From Rhododendron vialii (lineage: Eukaryota > Streptophyta > Magnoliopsida > Ericales > Ericaceae): a DNA stretch of 64,000 nucleotides. The position numbers and the translations under genes are program-made. This document shows, one piece after another, positions 11,514-22,556 of the stretch (its first letter is position 1; each line of letters starts with the position of its first letter). The DNA lies in NCBI RefSeq assembly GCF_030253575.1, contig NC_080559.1:26624501-26688500 (forward strand), written 5' to 3'. Below the pieces are notes generated by a model. The model ran no database searches, was not told the DNA's origin, and saw only the letters and a program-made list of their open reading frames with translations.

Positions 11514-12068
11514 TCAGTTTACGGTCTTGCTATTGTCAGCCCACTGGGTTGACGATAAACACACTAAAAGACAAGAAAAACACGTATTTCTGTACACTTT
11601 TTATATCCTTTAATACACATTCACACACCTACTATCGTCAGCCCATTGGGCTGATTTTAGAATTTTCCATCGGCCTATTAGTCTGAACAACCAATATCCA
11701 CGGACTATTGGGCTACGAGAAAGAAAGTCCAACTTATTCGTATGCAGTTGATTGGGTAAAGGAACGTTAATTACGTCACATTGTGGGCTCTAATTTGATT
11801 GGTGAATGGAAGATCCATCAGGCTGTGTGGGCCATCTTCCTGAAAAGGTTTCCCATCGTTGTTGGGCTTAAAAACGAAAGGCTACAAGTTAAAAACCTCT
11901 AGCATCCACAGTTGACTCTTAAAAAAAATGTTAAAAATGAGACCCAAAAATTGTGTGAGAGAGGTAGGTATAGAGGGGAAAAAAAAAAAGGGCGTCCATT
12001 TGACATTTTTAAGGATTTTCTTAGTGTCAAATATGGGCCTTTTTAAGGATGTACATTAAACATGGCAT
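11514..12068. other. Intergenic DNA, no gene seen
   Basis: It holds two occurrences of a GTCAGCCCA(C/T)TGGG motif in direct orientation (about 11537 and 11638). Nothing coding or structural could be supported. Confidence 0.4.
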
Positions 12069-12754
12069 GAGCATCCACAGTGGAATAATCAAAAGTGCAT
12101 AATCAAAAGTTATCACATCATTTTTTGGTTATTCATTTAAGAAATTGCTAAGATTAGCAATGTAGATGTCCACAATGGTATAATCAAAATTTAATAACCA
12201 AAACTTGCCACATCACCTTTTCAATTTATAAAAATTTAGAAATTGTGACATAGAAAACAATTTTTTCAAAATAGTTTTCAAACTAATAAAAACAAATTAT
12301 TATAAAAGGAGAAAATAGTTTTTTGAAAATTTTGATTTACAAAAAAATTTTTGAATTTTTGTTTTTCAAAAGTACAGTTTTTGAAATAAATTGTTTTTGC
12401 AAAAAAAAAAAAAAGTTCTGGGAAAAACAATTTTAATAAATAAAACTGTTTTGAAAAAAACTATTTTTGCAAAAAAATAAAAACTGTATTTAAAAGTATT
12501 TTTCTTAGAAACATGTTGAAAATGGAAGATGGAGAAAGTTTTTGTGTAATGATGGTGTACTTAATTGAGAAAATATCAGGACAACTAAATTTGATTATTG
12601 GCAAAAGATTGCTAATTTTGATTATCTAATGATCAAAATTTGATGAGTTACTAAGAGGTTATTAAGTTTGGTTATTCCAATGTGACCTCTTTTTTGAGCA
12701 AATGTTGCTAAGCTTAATAACCTTTTGGTTTTGATTATACCACTATGGATGCTC
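12069..12754. mobile_element. MITE with GAGCATCC terminal inverted repeats
   Basis: The left end GAGCATCCACAGTGGAATAA then TCAAAA is matched by the complement of the right end TTTTGATTATACCACTATGG then ATGCTC. Further GGTATAATCAAA/TTTTGATTAT motifs lie inside. The interior is very AT-rich and non-coding. A second, smaller copy sits in PME2 intron 1 (54697-54948). No clear target duplication was seen. Confidence 0.7.
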
Positions 12755-13249
12755 TAAGAAGTTAAAATGGATATCTAATCATATGTTCTTAAAATACAAT
12801 TAAGTTGTGAAAAATGGGATTTGAAACACTACCCAACCCATTTTTCACTTAGAAAATTAAAATTAGGGTATTCTGGTATTTTGTTAATTATATAGTATTT
12901 CGCTGCGATACAGATTTTATTTATAAAAAGAGAGCAATATTGCAGCGTCGATCTACAGATTTGTGTGCACAGATCCGGACACATGTGAGCCCTTCATTAT
13001 TTTGTAAACTCTATGTGCATAGTGCATCCGATGGTTCCGAATACATCTATGTAAGTAAACATACTTACACAAACTTTTCTCAAAAAAAAAAAAAAAAATG
13101 CTCCCTAAAGATTTAGCTTTAATTGTGTGCAATTGCAGTTCAAGATAATTTTTAAATTTTTTTTTTCTTCATTCCACAGAAGTCTTTGAGACTAGGTTGC
13201 ATATTTTGATTGGGGAAAGTTTATAATACATATCCCTTAAAATGATGTA
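12755..13249. other. Intergenic DNA with a repeat shared with 28.2 kb
   Basis: About 12940-13050 (CACATGTGAGCCCTTCATTA then TTTTG, CGATGGTTCCGAATACAT) is similar to 28245-28345. Each lies to the left of a PAH copy, so it probably belongs to the duplicated block. No gene was seen. Confidence 0.5.
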
Positions 13250-13450
13250 CCATATGTACCTATTTTATGGTTCACTTATAACATTTTAGTATGTTTCGTA
13301 ACTTTTGTTATAGAATTCATAACCTTCCAGCAGTACGATTTGTAACATTTTCATTATGATCCATAACATTTTGGTGTATCTCGTAACCTTTATACGATTC
13401 ATAACTTTTTAGCAATACGATTCGTAACATTTTCTCTATAATTCATAACA
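13250..13450. repeat. Degenerate tandem repeat around CATAACATTTT / CGTAACATTTT
   Basis: Eight or more imperfect units such as CATAACATTTTGG, CGTAACTTTTG and CGTAACATTTTC follow each other with variable spacing. A similar motif, GGCGTAACATTTACCACT, is tandemly repeated at 58340-58520. Confidence 0.55.
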
Positions 13451-14002
13451 TTTTGGGGAATGTATATGATACACACTCAAACAAGAGGTGCGTATTGTAG
13501 TCTTTTCCTTTTGTTTATGTCTTCGAACTTACGGTATGAGAGCGAGTGACGTCGATTTTGGTGATGATTTATCCATGTTCAATTTGATTTGGCTAACATG
13601 TAAGTATTAATTTCAATCAAACCGTGGCCGCAATGTTTTAGAAATCATAGACTTGTGCGTACATAGCAAAATAGGAAATCCTTAAGTTCTTGTGAAATCA
13701 TTGTCGAAGTCATTCACAACAAATACCCCTTGCGGATTTTGAAAAAGAAAAAAAAAAACGTAGAAGCTAGCCTTGCGAAATTGTCATCGCGATCACGACT
13801 CAACAACAAAGCACAACCACAACGCGCATTTCTTGATTATCCAATGCATCACCCTGCTTTTTAAGGCGTAATCTATTTAATCTGCGCGCACAAGAGCGTA
13901 ATCTATTTAATCCGCGTGCACAAGAACCCCTGTAAACGCTTTGTATGCGCAATTAATCATCCTCTTCATTCATAATCTTCTTGATTTTGTGTAGGAAGTC
14001 AG

Positions 14003-14308
14003 TCAACGGAACGCTTCGCTTCTCTCCACTCTGATCTGAAATCGTCCGGGCGTCATCAGAGGAACAATTCTGTACCCTTTCGGCAGAAAACGGTTGAACC
14101 CGCTTAGCAACCCTCCGTTGTGCTTGAACAGCTCTATCACCTTCCCTACCGTCGGTCCAACGTCGCTCCTCTTGTGCTTCGTTTCCTGGATCAGACTCAT
14201 GAAAATTTGGTATTTCTCGGGGGAAACCGTGTTCTTCACCTTCTTGAGGTATCTTTTGGCCAACCTTAGTGTCATGAGTCTCATGACTCGTTTACGTACC
14301 CGAGGCAT
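14003..14308 (-). pseudogene. PAH copy 3, frameshifted after the first PAH domain
   Basis: A 101-aa frame holds one well kept PAH domain: RLAKRYLKKVKNTVSPEKYQ, SLIQETKHKRSD, VGKVIELFKHNGGLLSGFNR, FLPKGYRIVPL. The frame ends at SEAFR. The second PAH starts in another frame just downstream on the minus strand, from about 14015 down to 13955 (TDFLHKIKKIMNEEDD, then a stop). A short duplication and frameshift near 14010 therefore broke the original two-PAH reading frame. It may be expressed as a single-PAH protein. Confidence 0.55.
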
Positions 14309-14924
14309 GGCTGACTTTCGGGAACGAGAACTGGTTATGTGAAGAGAGAGGAAATCGATAAGAAATCAAGAAAGGATTGATTACTGTTGTACGAAGAAAC
14401 CCTGGATCGAACTGGCCGGTGTTGTGAACTCAGGAAGTAGAGAGAGGGCTTGAATTTACTATAATATGGTTTGGGATTTTGTTTCCTAATCCGTGCGGGA
14501 AATTAATGGATTGTGTAGGATGGATGACATGAGGGACTGGCGGCAAGTTGAGTTTTACCGGGTGTAGGATTTCTTCGTGTATATTCGACTTATATTTTCC
14601 TTGTCCTTCAAGCAAATTCGACGTATATTTTCCTTGCCCTTCAAGGAAATCGGAGAACGAGTGATTATTCAATGGTACCGGAATACAGTCACGTGGCGCT
14701 TTGGATTAGCAATATGCTCTTAGAGCTTGTTTGATAACTTAAATTCAACACTTAAAATTGAATCAATTAAGTAATAAGTGATTCAGTAGGTTTGATAACG
14801 ACATTTTATATTGCTTAATAAATTAAGTGCTACTTAAAATGTAGGCTAAAAAATTAAAAAAAAATTAAGTAGCTTTGAATTAATTAATTTTGGCTAAATT
14901 TTTGTATATTTGCATTTAATCACC
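14309..14924. other. Promoter region of PAH copy 3 and AT-rich spacer
   Basis: The stretch near 14430-14480 (AGTAGAGAGAGGGCTTGAAT) matches the upstream region of PAH copy 4 near 30503-30540. A direct repeat near 14580-14645 reads CGACTTATATTTTCCTTG / CGACGTATATTTTCCTTG. No gene was seen beyond this. Confidence 0.45.
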
Positions 14925-15135
14925 AAACCACTATCACTACCACTACCATACCGCCGCCGCCGCCACCACCACAATTGCACAACTATCACTCCACTGACAA
15001 CACTCACTGCCACCATTACACCACCATCACTCCACCACCACCATTACACCACTATAGCCACCACTCCAACACCACCACCATCACCACCAACACACCACCA
15101 CAATTACCATTCCACCATTACTATAAGTACATTGT
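14925..15135. repeat. Low-complexity CAC/CCA-rich tract
   Basis: Imperfect trinucleotide repeats of CCA, CAC and ACC run through about 200 bases. Open frames here (His/Thr/Pro-rich) are by-products of the repeat and are not called as genes. Confidence 0.8.
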
Positions 15136-16023
15136 GACCATTAGTAAATTAAGAGAGAATTAGAACTAAAATTAATTTATCATTTTTTAATTCAGTACTT
15201 AATATGTTTACTAAATAACTTTTCAGCTTTCAGTACTTAATTTTTCAACATTTAGTTTCAGTTTTTAGTTCTATTAAACATGCGTTTAATTGTAGAGAAA
15301 TAGAAATAGAAATAGAAAGAAAACGTAAAGTAAAAGAAAAAAGAGAAAAAAAAAATAGCAAAAGGAAGAAAGCAAAATGTAAATTAAATAACAAGGCCCA
15401 GCAAAAGAACAACTATCATCTAAAATAGTTTCAGGCCCTATTAAGCTAAGATTCTTTTTTAAGTATATATATTTTATTTTACGAGACATGTCATTTTCTT
15501 TCAATAGATGACCTTTAATTCAAAAAAAAATGTAAGTACTTTTTTAGTTTGTGGAACACACCCTCAATATCCCATGTAGTCGGAGCAAGAACCAGATTTG
15601 AGCCTTCTAATAACTCTTTGACAATCTGACTTAACCCTATGATGCCACCGTTGAACGATGGTTTTGGCATATGCAGAGGATGTGGCTACATCCGCTCCCC
15701 AATTTTAGATAACTTTGGGCCTCCAATTTTTTCATGCTCTTATATTATACATATACATAAAATTAATAGGGAAATTTTTAATAAATATTAGGGCCAAACT
15801 TAAATGGAAACCCAAAGTAAAATGCTCCAAAAATGGCAGAAAAAGATGAGCTGAAATGAAAATTAGACCTGTATTTGGAAAAATCAATTTAGTTGTAGAA
15901 ACAAGCAGTTTGACAAGAATGATATGAGTCAATGGGCTCTAGCCCACTTGACATTTCCTGGGCCAGAGTTCGAGCTCTGTTGTGGGCGTTTGAGATTTAG
16001 GGTTATGGATAGTTTCTTAAATC
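15136..16023. other. AT-rich spacer left of the LINE
   Basis: AT-rich DNA without a supported gene. About 15935-16000 (GGGCTCTAGCCCACTTGACA then a GAGTTCGAGCTC core) resembles a tRNA-type B box, so it could be a SINE fragment, but no A box or tail was seen. The last 13 bases (16011-16023) are the left copy of the LINE target-site duplication. Confidence 0.4.
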
Positions 16024-16190
16024 TTTTTTTTTTTTTGCTCAGCAAAACGGAGAAATTTTATTAACTCGAAATGGGTACGTCGAGAAGAGGATCACTAAGC
16101 ATAAAAACTTAAGAGCAAAGGAAAACAAGAAAAAAGAAGAAGAGGACCATCCAACAGAGAGTTGGACCGCCCCACCCCTCTCCAAAGAAC

Positions 16191-18625
16191 TTAAACTTTC
16201 ACCTTCCTCATACCGTCAAAATAACCCTTAAAGTCCTCCACCGAGTGCACCTTAATATCAAACTTCACCTTAATCCACATTGCTACTTTAGTTTTAATTA
16301 ACTCCCCAAGATCCTCCACTCGCCATGTAGCATTGTTAAACACAAGATCATTCCGGACCAACCATAAAGACCAAATTGGAGCATGTAACGTTATTTCCCA
16401 CATATACCTCTCCAAGTTTTTTAAACCATTCCCTAGCCACCATGAAAATAAATCAACCAGAGAGGCTGTGCACACCCAACTAACATGCCACCAATCCAAA
16501 ATCAATGACCACACAAGCCACGAGAATTGACAATGAAGGAAAAGATGCTTAGGCATTTCTAACAGAAAAGAGCAGTGGGGGCATATCACCGATTGGCCCT
16601 CAGGAATCAAGTTTCTAGAGAGGAGAACCGACCTTGATGCCACTCGATCTTGCAGTGCCAGCCACGCAAATATTTTCACTTTTGGGGGACAAATATTCTT
16701 CCAGATTGAACCCATCACCCGATTGCTTGAAGAACCCATTTGTTCCCATTTATTATAAATTGATTTCACGGAGAAGCAGTTATTAGATGCCCATCTCCAA
16801 CACATCATATCACATTTGGATTGATCCAAAATCACTGCCTGCAAACGCATGAGTAAATCATCAAATTGTTGAGCTTCCCAATCTCTCAAACTTCTCTAGA
16901 ATAACAAGTTCCATCTGCCACCACCACTTGCATCTTTTAAATCCCTGATCACCTTCTCTTTTTGAGTAGAGATTAGGTATAATCGAGGGAACTCCTCATT
17001 GAGGGTTGTGTCACCTAGCCAAACCTGATTCCAGAAGGAGATGTCCTGACCGGAATGAACAACTACTCTGAAGCCCTCCTGAAGAACTGATCCAATGACA
17101 GATGATGAGTCCCCGACTGAGCATATGTCTTTCCAAATAGTTGAAGACTTGCCAGAAGATGGCAACCGAGGTAACCAACACCTTTGCTCCAACTTGTATT
17201 TACTTTTAACCACCTTCACCCATAGTGAATCGCTATCTTTATAAAACCTCCACCACCACTTGGCTAGGAGAGCAAGGTTTTGAATCATCAAATTTTTTAT
17301 TCCTAACCCTCCGAACTCTTTCTTTTTAGTAATCAACTCCCATTTGACCAGATGAAGCTTTCCCTTTTCCATCGTATCACCCCAAAAAAATTGTCTCTGG
17401 ATCTTTTCCATACCTTTGCAACTGCCACCGGCATTTTAAACATGGACATAAAGTAGATAGGCAAACTGCTAAGGGAAGAATTCAGTAAAGTAAGTCTTCC
17501 TCCTGAAGTGTTGAATCTCCCACGCCACACACTAAGCCTCTTTTCCATTGTCTCCACCATTGGATCCCATGTTCTGATTCTGTTTGGATTAGCACCTAGC
17601 GGCAAACCCAGGTATTTAATTGGCAAATGATCGACTTTACATCCCATTACCCGAGCAAATGAGGTTACCTCCTGATTATTCATTTTAACTCCGCATAACG
17701 AGCTTTTGAAAAAAATTATCTTCAACCCTGACATGAGTTGAAAACACCGAAGGATTCTTTTGATGTTAGCCAACTCCTCCCCATCATTACTGCAAAAAAA
17801 TAATCGTATCATCTGCAAATTGAAGATGTGACACAACAACCCCATTTGACCCATTCGCTCCAATTCTTGCTCCACCAATGATATTCCGCTCCTTTGCTAT
17901 TTCTAGCAAAATATTGAGCCCTTCAACCACTATATTGAAAAGAAACGGAGATAAAGGATCCCCCTGCCGGAGTCCCTTCTGAATCTTGAATTCCTTTGAT
18001 GCAGACCCGTTTATCAACACTGACATGAATATCGACGACAAACACTCATTAATCCAAACACACCATTTCTCCCCGAAGCCTACTTTTGCAAGTAAGTCTA
18101 GTAAAAATCTCCAGTTGACACAATCATAGGCTCTCTCGAAGTTAATTTTCAGGATCAATCCCCCTTGAGTACTATTTTTCCAACAGTGAATAACTTCGTT
18201 TGCTATAAGAACACCATCCAATATCTGTTTACCTTCAATAAACGCTGCTTGAGATTCACCAATAATTGAAGGTAAATGGCTTTTGAGTCTATTAGCTAGA
18301 ACCTTTGATAACACCTTATACACCCATCCTACCATACTGATAGGTCGTAATTCTTTGAAAGATCTAGGACAATCAACCTTCGGAATTAAAGTTACAAAAG
18401 TTGAATTAATACCTCGCGTGAGTCTGCTATTAGCATGGAATTCCGAAAAAAATTGCAGTACTACATCCTTCATGAAGTCCCAGTCTTTTTTAACAAATGA
18501 AAAATTGAAACCATCCGGGCCCGGTGCCTTGATACTACTGCAATCCTTTAGGGCCGCATAAATCTCCCCTTTCTCAAAAACTTTACCTAGCTGGGTTGCA
18601 ATGGTTGGAGTTAGAACTCTAGGAC
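16191..18625 (-). pseudogene. LINE ORF2, reverse transcriptase and C-terminus
   Basis: The domain order is RT finger (IKAPGPDGFNFSFVKKDWDF), palm (LVANRLK-like region, ILKINFERAYDCVNW, KGLRQGDPLSPFLFNIV) and the active site FADDTIIF near 17800. Then come the thumb (PIKYLGLPLGANPNRIRTW, WRGRFNTSGGRLTLLNS), the QRQFFWGD region, and a zinc-binding domain (ICPHCSFLLEMPKHLFLHCQ). Three breaks are visible: a frameshift just after the FADD motif (about 17800), another near 17400, and a stop near 16893. RT is known to copy the LINE RNA at the target nick. The element is inactive. Confidence 0.9.
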
Positions 18626-20032
18626 TGATAAGCACCCGATAATACAATTAAGGGTGCGCTAGTTGTCTAGTTTTAGTTATTTCTTTCGTTAATTTAGTAA
18701 TTTTTAATTGTTTTTGCTTGTGAGATAGTGTAGCTTTGTTTTGTAGGAATTTGCCTTTTAACAGGTGTTTTTAAGGCCCAAGACATGTCAAGAGATGAAG
18801 GTGACCCGACGGCTTGCAAAGCAAGACAAAGCAGTGACCAAGACCAAGTGTTGAGACTAAGCTGCTCGGCATCGATGGGAAGGGAAAAGTTACATCGATG
18901 TCGAGATGATTATCCAGTTAGACAGTTAATGGGTTAGGCATCGATGGGAAGTAATACGTTACATCGATGCCGAAGTACTTAGTGACCAGTTCTCTACCTA
19001 TCTCGGCATCGATGGGAAGTTAAATGTTACATCGATGCCGAGGCCTTTAGCACAGCAGCCTAAGCCTTTCTCCATCGATGCCGAGAGCTTTAGGAGGGCG
19101 TCTTCGGAGCATCTTGGAGAATATTTTGTGAGCGTACTTGGAGGATATAAAAGTCGTGATGTCACTTTGTACAAACAAGTAGATAGATTTGATTGAATCA
19201 TTTTTTAGATCTAGATCTAGATTTTGAATTGTTCTTGGTTGTTCTTCAATTTTCCAGCTTTGAATATTTAAAACTCTGTCTTAATTAATTAGTTTTTGAT
19301 ATTGTCATCTTCATTAAAGTTGTAGTAAATCTTTCGATCTATCGTTTAATCTAATTTTCTTCTAGCGTTGTTATTTCGATTATGCTAAGTCGATTTTTGT
19401 TTGCTCTTATCTCAATAGATATGTGTGAGTAGTTTTTCAATGTTAGGTCATGGGGTGATTAGCACCTCATGGCTCAAGTAGAATTGCGTTTTTCACCATA
19501 AAGTTTAAACCTTTGGTTCGAGAATTGATGTGGGGTTCGGGTTTATTTATCAAATCGCTAAGGTGTTAATCTTTTTGATCAAGTGTAGGTAAGAGCACCA
19601 CCGCCTACTTGCCACACATGATGCTTGGAGCTCTGATGCACGAGGTATTTGCTAAATAAATTCTAGAGCTAGCTTGGTAATCGAACCATCCTATTTTCCG
19701 GTTTGGGGACCTTAATTGTGTATCTTGAACCGCGTAATTGGGTGAGAAATGCAGTTTAACTTGAGTCGTGAGTGTTAGTAATTCCTAGACCCAACCTGCC
19801 TTTTATCTTAGTTTATTCTCTTTTCAATTTAGCCCCTTTTACTTTCCACTACACACGTAAAACCAAGTTGGCTGTCTAAAGCTGAAAACCCGAGCTTACA
19901 TCTACAAATCCAACAAAGCTGTATTAATTATTTCCTTGGGTACGATCCCGGTCTTTCAGATGATCATACTTCAACTGACGTATTAAGCCCTACGCTTGGG
20001 GTGTTATTCCATATATCGAAGCGAACGAAGCA
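18626..20032 (+). mobile_element. Solo LTR 1 nested in LINE ORF2
   Basis: It begins TGATAAGCACC, ends GAAGCA and is flanked by AGGAC (18621-18625) and AGGGC (20033-20037), a 5-bp target duplication with one mismatch. Excising it and one target copy rejoins the LINE frame exactly (RYRPVLGGVCPRVLTPT on the minus strand). A TATAAAA box lies at 19145-19151. The 3' part (GATCCCGGTCTTTC, CTACGCTTGGGGTG) matches LTR 2 and LTR 3. There is no internal region or coding frame, so it is a solo LTR left by recombination. Confidence 0.82.
18865..19085 (+). promoter_or_regulatory. Tandem CATCGATG hairpins upstream of the LTR TATA box
   Basis: Three successive inverted repeats occur. The first is 18865-18877 with 18893-18905 (one mismatch), the second 18937-18946 with 18962-18971, and the third 19002-19014 with 19030-19042 (perfect, CTCGGCATCGATG and its complement). 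A lone half-site lies at 19073-19085. Loops are about 15 bases and begin GGAAG. The array ends about 60 bases before TATAAAA, so it may act as a repeated enhancer in the U3 part of the LTR (inference). Confidence 0.6.
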
Positions 20033-20037
20033 AGGGC

Positions 20038-21241
20038 AAACACCCCCCAGCACTGGTCTATACCTTTTCTCTTCTTTGAAATTGTTGCTAAAATGATCAG
20101 CAACAGCATCTTTAATTTCCATGGAATCTTCTAACACTGCCATTCACCTTAACGGAGCCCACCATATTCCTCCGATATCTATTATTAGCAATGGCTTGGA
20201 AGTACCGAGTGTTTTTATCTCCCAATTATTTCATCCAGTTTAATCTCGATTTTTGTCTCCACAAAGTTTCAGCCAGACGAGAGAGTCTCCAAAAATTTGT
20301 TTTAGCCTTGCATTTCATAGCTGTCTCCTCTATAATGAATGGTCTCTCCTCCACTAGGGAGATCAAATTGGTGTAATTCCGCTTCCTTATCTTGAATAGC
20401 TGTATTTACCTCCCCAAATTCCTCTTTGTTCCACATCTTAAGCTTGCCTTTAATGGCTCTCAGTTTTTGCAAAATAATAAATCCAGCCCATCCATTCACC
20501 TGCATAGACTCCCATATTTCCTTAGCAATAGCCATGCACCTCGGATTCGAAAGCCATATATCCATGAATTTAAAAGGTCTGGGACCTCAATCTCTTCCAT
20601 TATCTATTAGCATAATAGGACAATGGTCAGAGATGGGTCTGTGAAGCCCCCATTGGAGAACTTTGAAGCTGTCTGGCCACTATTGAGAAAGCAAAAATCT
20701 GTCCAAACGACTAAGAATGGCATGGTCTTGGTAGTTCATCCACGTGAACTTCCTTCCTATCATTGGGATGTCAATTAGCTCCATAGAGTTACAAAAATCC
20801 GAAAAATCCCTCATTCCTCTCTCCATTCGTTGGCATCTTTCCTTTCGGTGATGGTTTTGATTTCGTTAAAATCATCACCCCCAAACACCAAGGAAAACGG
20901 GAGTTCCTCTTCAGACTTAGTAACTCATCCCACAGAACTCTCCTATAAATCACCTCATTAGGAGCATACACGTTCACCACACAACACATAAAAGAATTAT
21001 TAATCACACCTTGCATAGCAATAAAAGACCTGTGGGATATGATGTTTTCTACTTTGAAAAAATTTCTACTCCAAATCGACAATAGTCCCCCAGAGTTCCC
21101 AATAGCATTGGACACAGCAAACTCAAAATCTCCACTACCCCACAATTTCTAAATAGTAAATCTATCAATACTTTCCAGTTTAGTTTCTTGAATGAAAAGC
21201 ATGCTTGGTTTCCTTTTTTTAATTAGCTTAGAGACAAATCT
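20038..21241 (-). pseudogene. LINE ORF2, apurinic-type endonuclease part
   Basis: An endonuclease/exonuclease/phosphatase fold is recognisable in order: SMLFIQETKLE (catalytic Glu), NAIGNSGGLLSIWSRNFF, CCVVNVYAP, FPWCLGG then DFNEI in a shifted frame, TWMNYQDHAILSRLDRFLLS and PISDHCPIML (catalytic Asp-His). Its N-terminal piece (NIRGLGSFLKKRF) lies at 22355-22405, on the other side of solo LTR 2. An in-frame stop precedes KLWGSGDFEF near 21148, and a stop replaces the Trp before NIRG. The enzyme nicks target DNA in active elements; this copy is dead. Confidence 0.85.
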
Positions 21242-22349
21242 TGCTTGACGATTTCCTAGTCATAAATTAATGGGTTGCCCCAAGCGTATGGCTGAAACCG
21301 ATGTAGCACAATATCCGGTAAGTCCGGAGTCGAATCCACAGAGATGGTGATGTGTGCTGACTAAAAACTCGGGTTGTAATATTAAAAATTAGCTCTTAGG
21401 TAGCCACCCCTTGTCGATTTGATGAATTAACTACAACTAACAAATAACTTGCTCAAATGAATAAAAAGAGAGGCACGGTCATAGGGAATCCAGCGCTCGC
21501 TACTCAACCAGAATCCGCTTGCTTTTCAAGGTTCTAAAAACGGTTAAATTTAGGGAGAATTGGAAACTCCGAAAGATGCGAATCCTAAGGTTGTCGGTCC
21601 TGTACACAGCGGCGAACAGGTTTTGGTTCCTCATTTCCGCTCACATGAGTCTCGGCAATGCCTCGGATTCGTCCAACGGACGTAGTTTTCACCAACAAAA
21701 TTTATTTAATTAAATTAATGTACCAAAAAATTGCGAGACGAATACTAATTGGGTCGCGACGCACCTTTATCCAGCGACCAAACTTCAGAAAAACTACTCA
21801 CTCATTATTAAAAATAAAAGGAATAAAACCCTAGAATTAATCATGCTTCTAATACTGGAGAAAGAAAATAAACGAGAGATAATAACTAATTGAATACCAA
21901 TGAACAACTTTAATTAAGAACATAAATTAAATCGAGTTACCAAAGTGCAAGTAATTGAACAAAACTTGAAAACTAAACACTATTGAATCTTGCGGCGTGC
22001 TCCTATTTCGTCCGAAACTTTTTTTCCACTGCAGCGGCCTTTTTCTCTTTTTCACGCAGGAGGCCGTCCTTTCACCAGTAGGGTTAAGTATTTAAATAGG
22101 GGTTGAAAAACCTTAATTACACAAAGGTCCTTTGGACTTCATGCAATAATAAATCAACCATTCGATTTTGAATCGTTTCGCATTTTAACCCCAAACTTCT
22201 TTAAAATCTTCTTTTTATCCAAAGTCTTGGACAACGGGCTCGAACAACCTATAAACAACAAAAGAACAAAATAAAAATCAATTAACCAAAATAAATGACT
22301 AACAAATGTAGTTTGGAGGGCCAAAATATGTATATTTTGGCACTTATCA
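21242..22349 (-). mobile_element. Solo LTR 2 nested in the LINE endonuclease
   Basis: On the minus strand it runs from TGATAAGTGCC to GTCAAGCA, with a perfect 5-bp target duplication, AATCT on the plus strand (21237-21241 and 22350-22354). Removing it restores the endonuclease frame (FLKKRF joined to VSKLIKK). TATTTAAATA near 22087-22098 is a possible TATA box. The 3' end (GGATTCGACTCCGGACTTAC, ATACGCTTGGGGCAACCC) aligns with LTR 1 and LTR 3, in the opposite orientation to both. There is no coding sequence. Confidence 0.87.
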
Positions 22350-22556
22350 AATCTCTTTTTTAAAAAACTCCCCAAACCCCTTATGTTCTACGAAATAATC
22401 AACATTAAAACAATAAAACCTAAAAACATCAACACTAGGGGAGAAACGAAGCTACCCTCCAGCTTCTCTCACCAGTGAGGCCGAGTATTCCTGAGCCTCT
22501 AATTCAATCATTCTACTAATAATTACATCATCATTAGGCCGAAATAACATACCTAA

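Noticed and set aside
14910..15163. His/Thr/Pro-rich frames
   Set aside because: Produced by the CAC/CCA low-complexity tract; two overlapping frames are equally open.
18626..20032. Interpretation as a complete short LTR retrotransposon (TRIM)
   Set aside because: No repeat of the start at the end and no primer-binding site or polypurine tract were found inside, so a solo LTR fits better.
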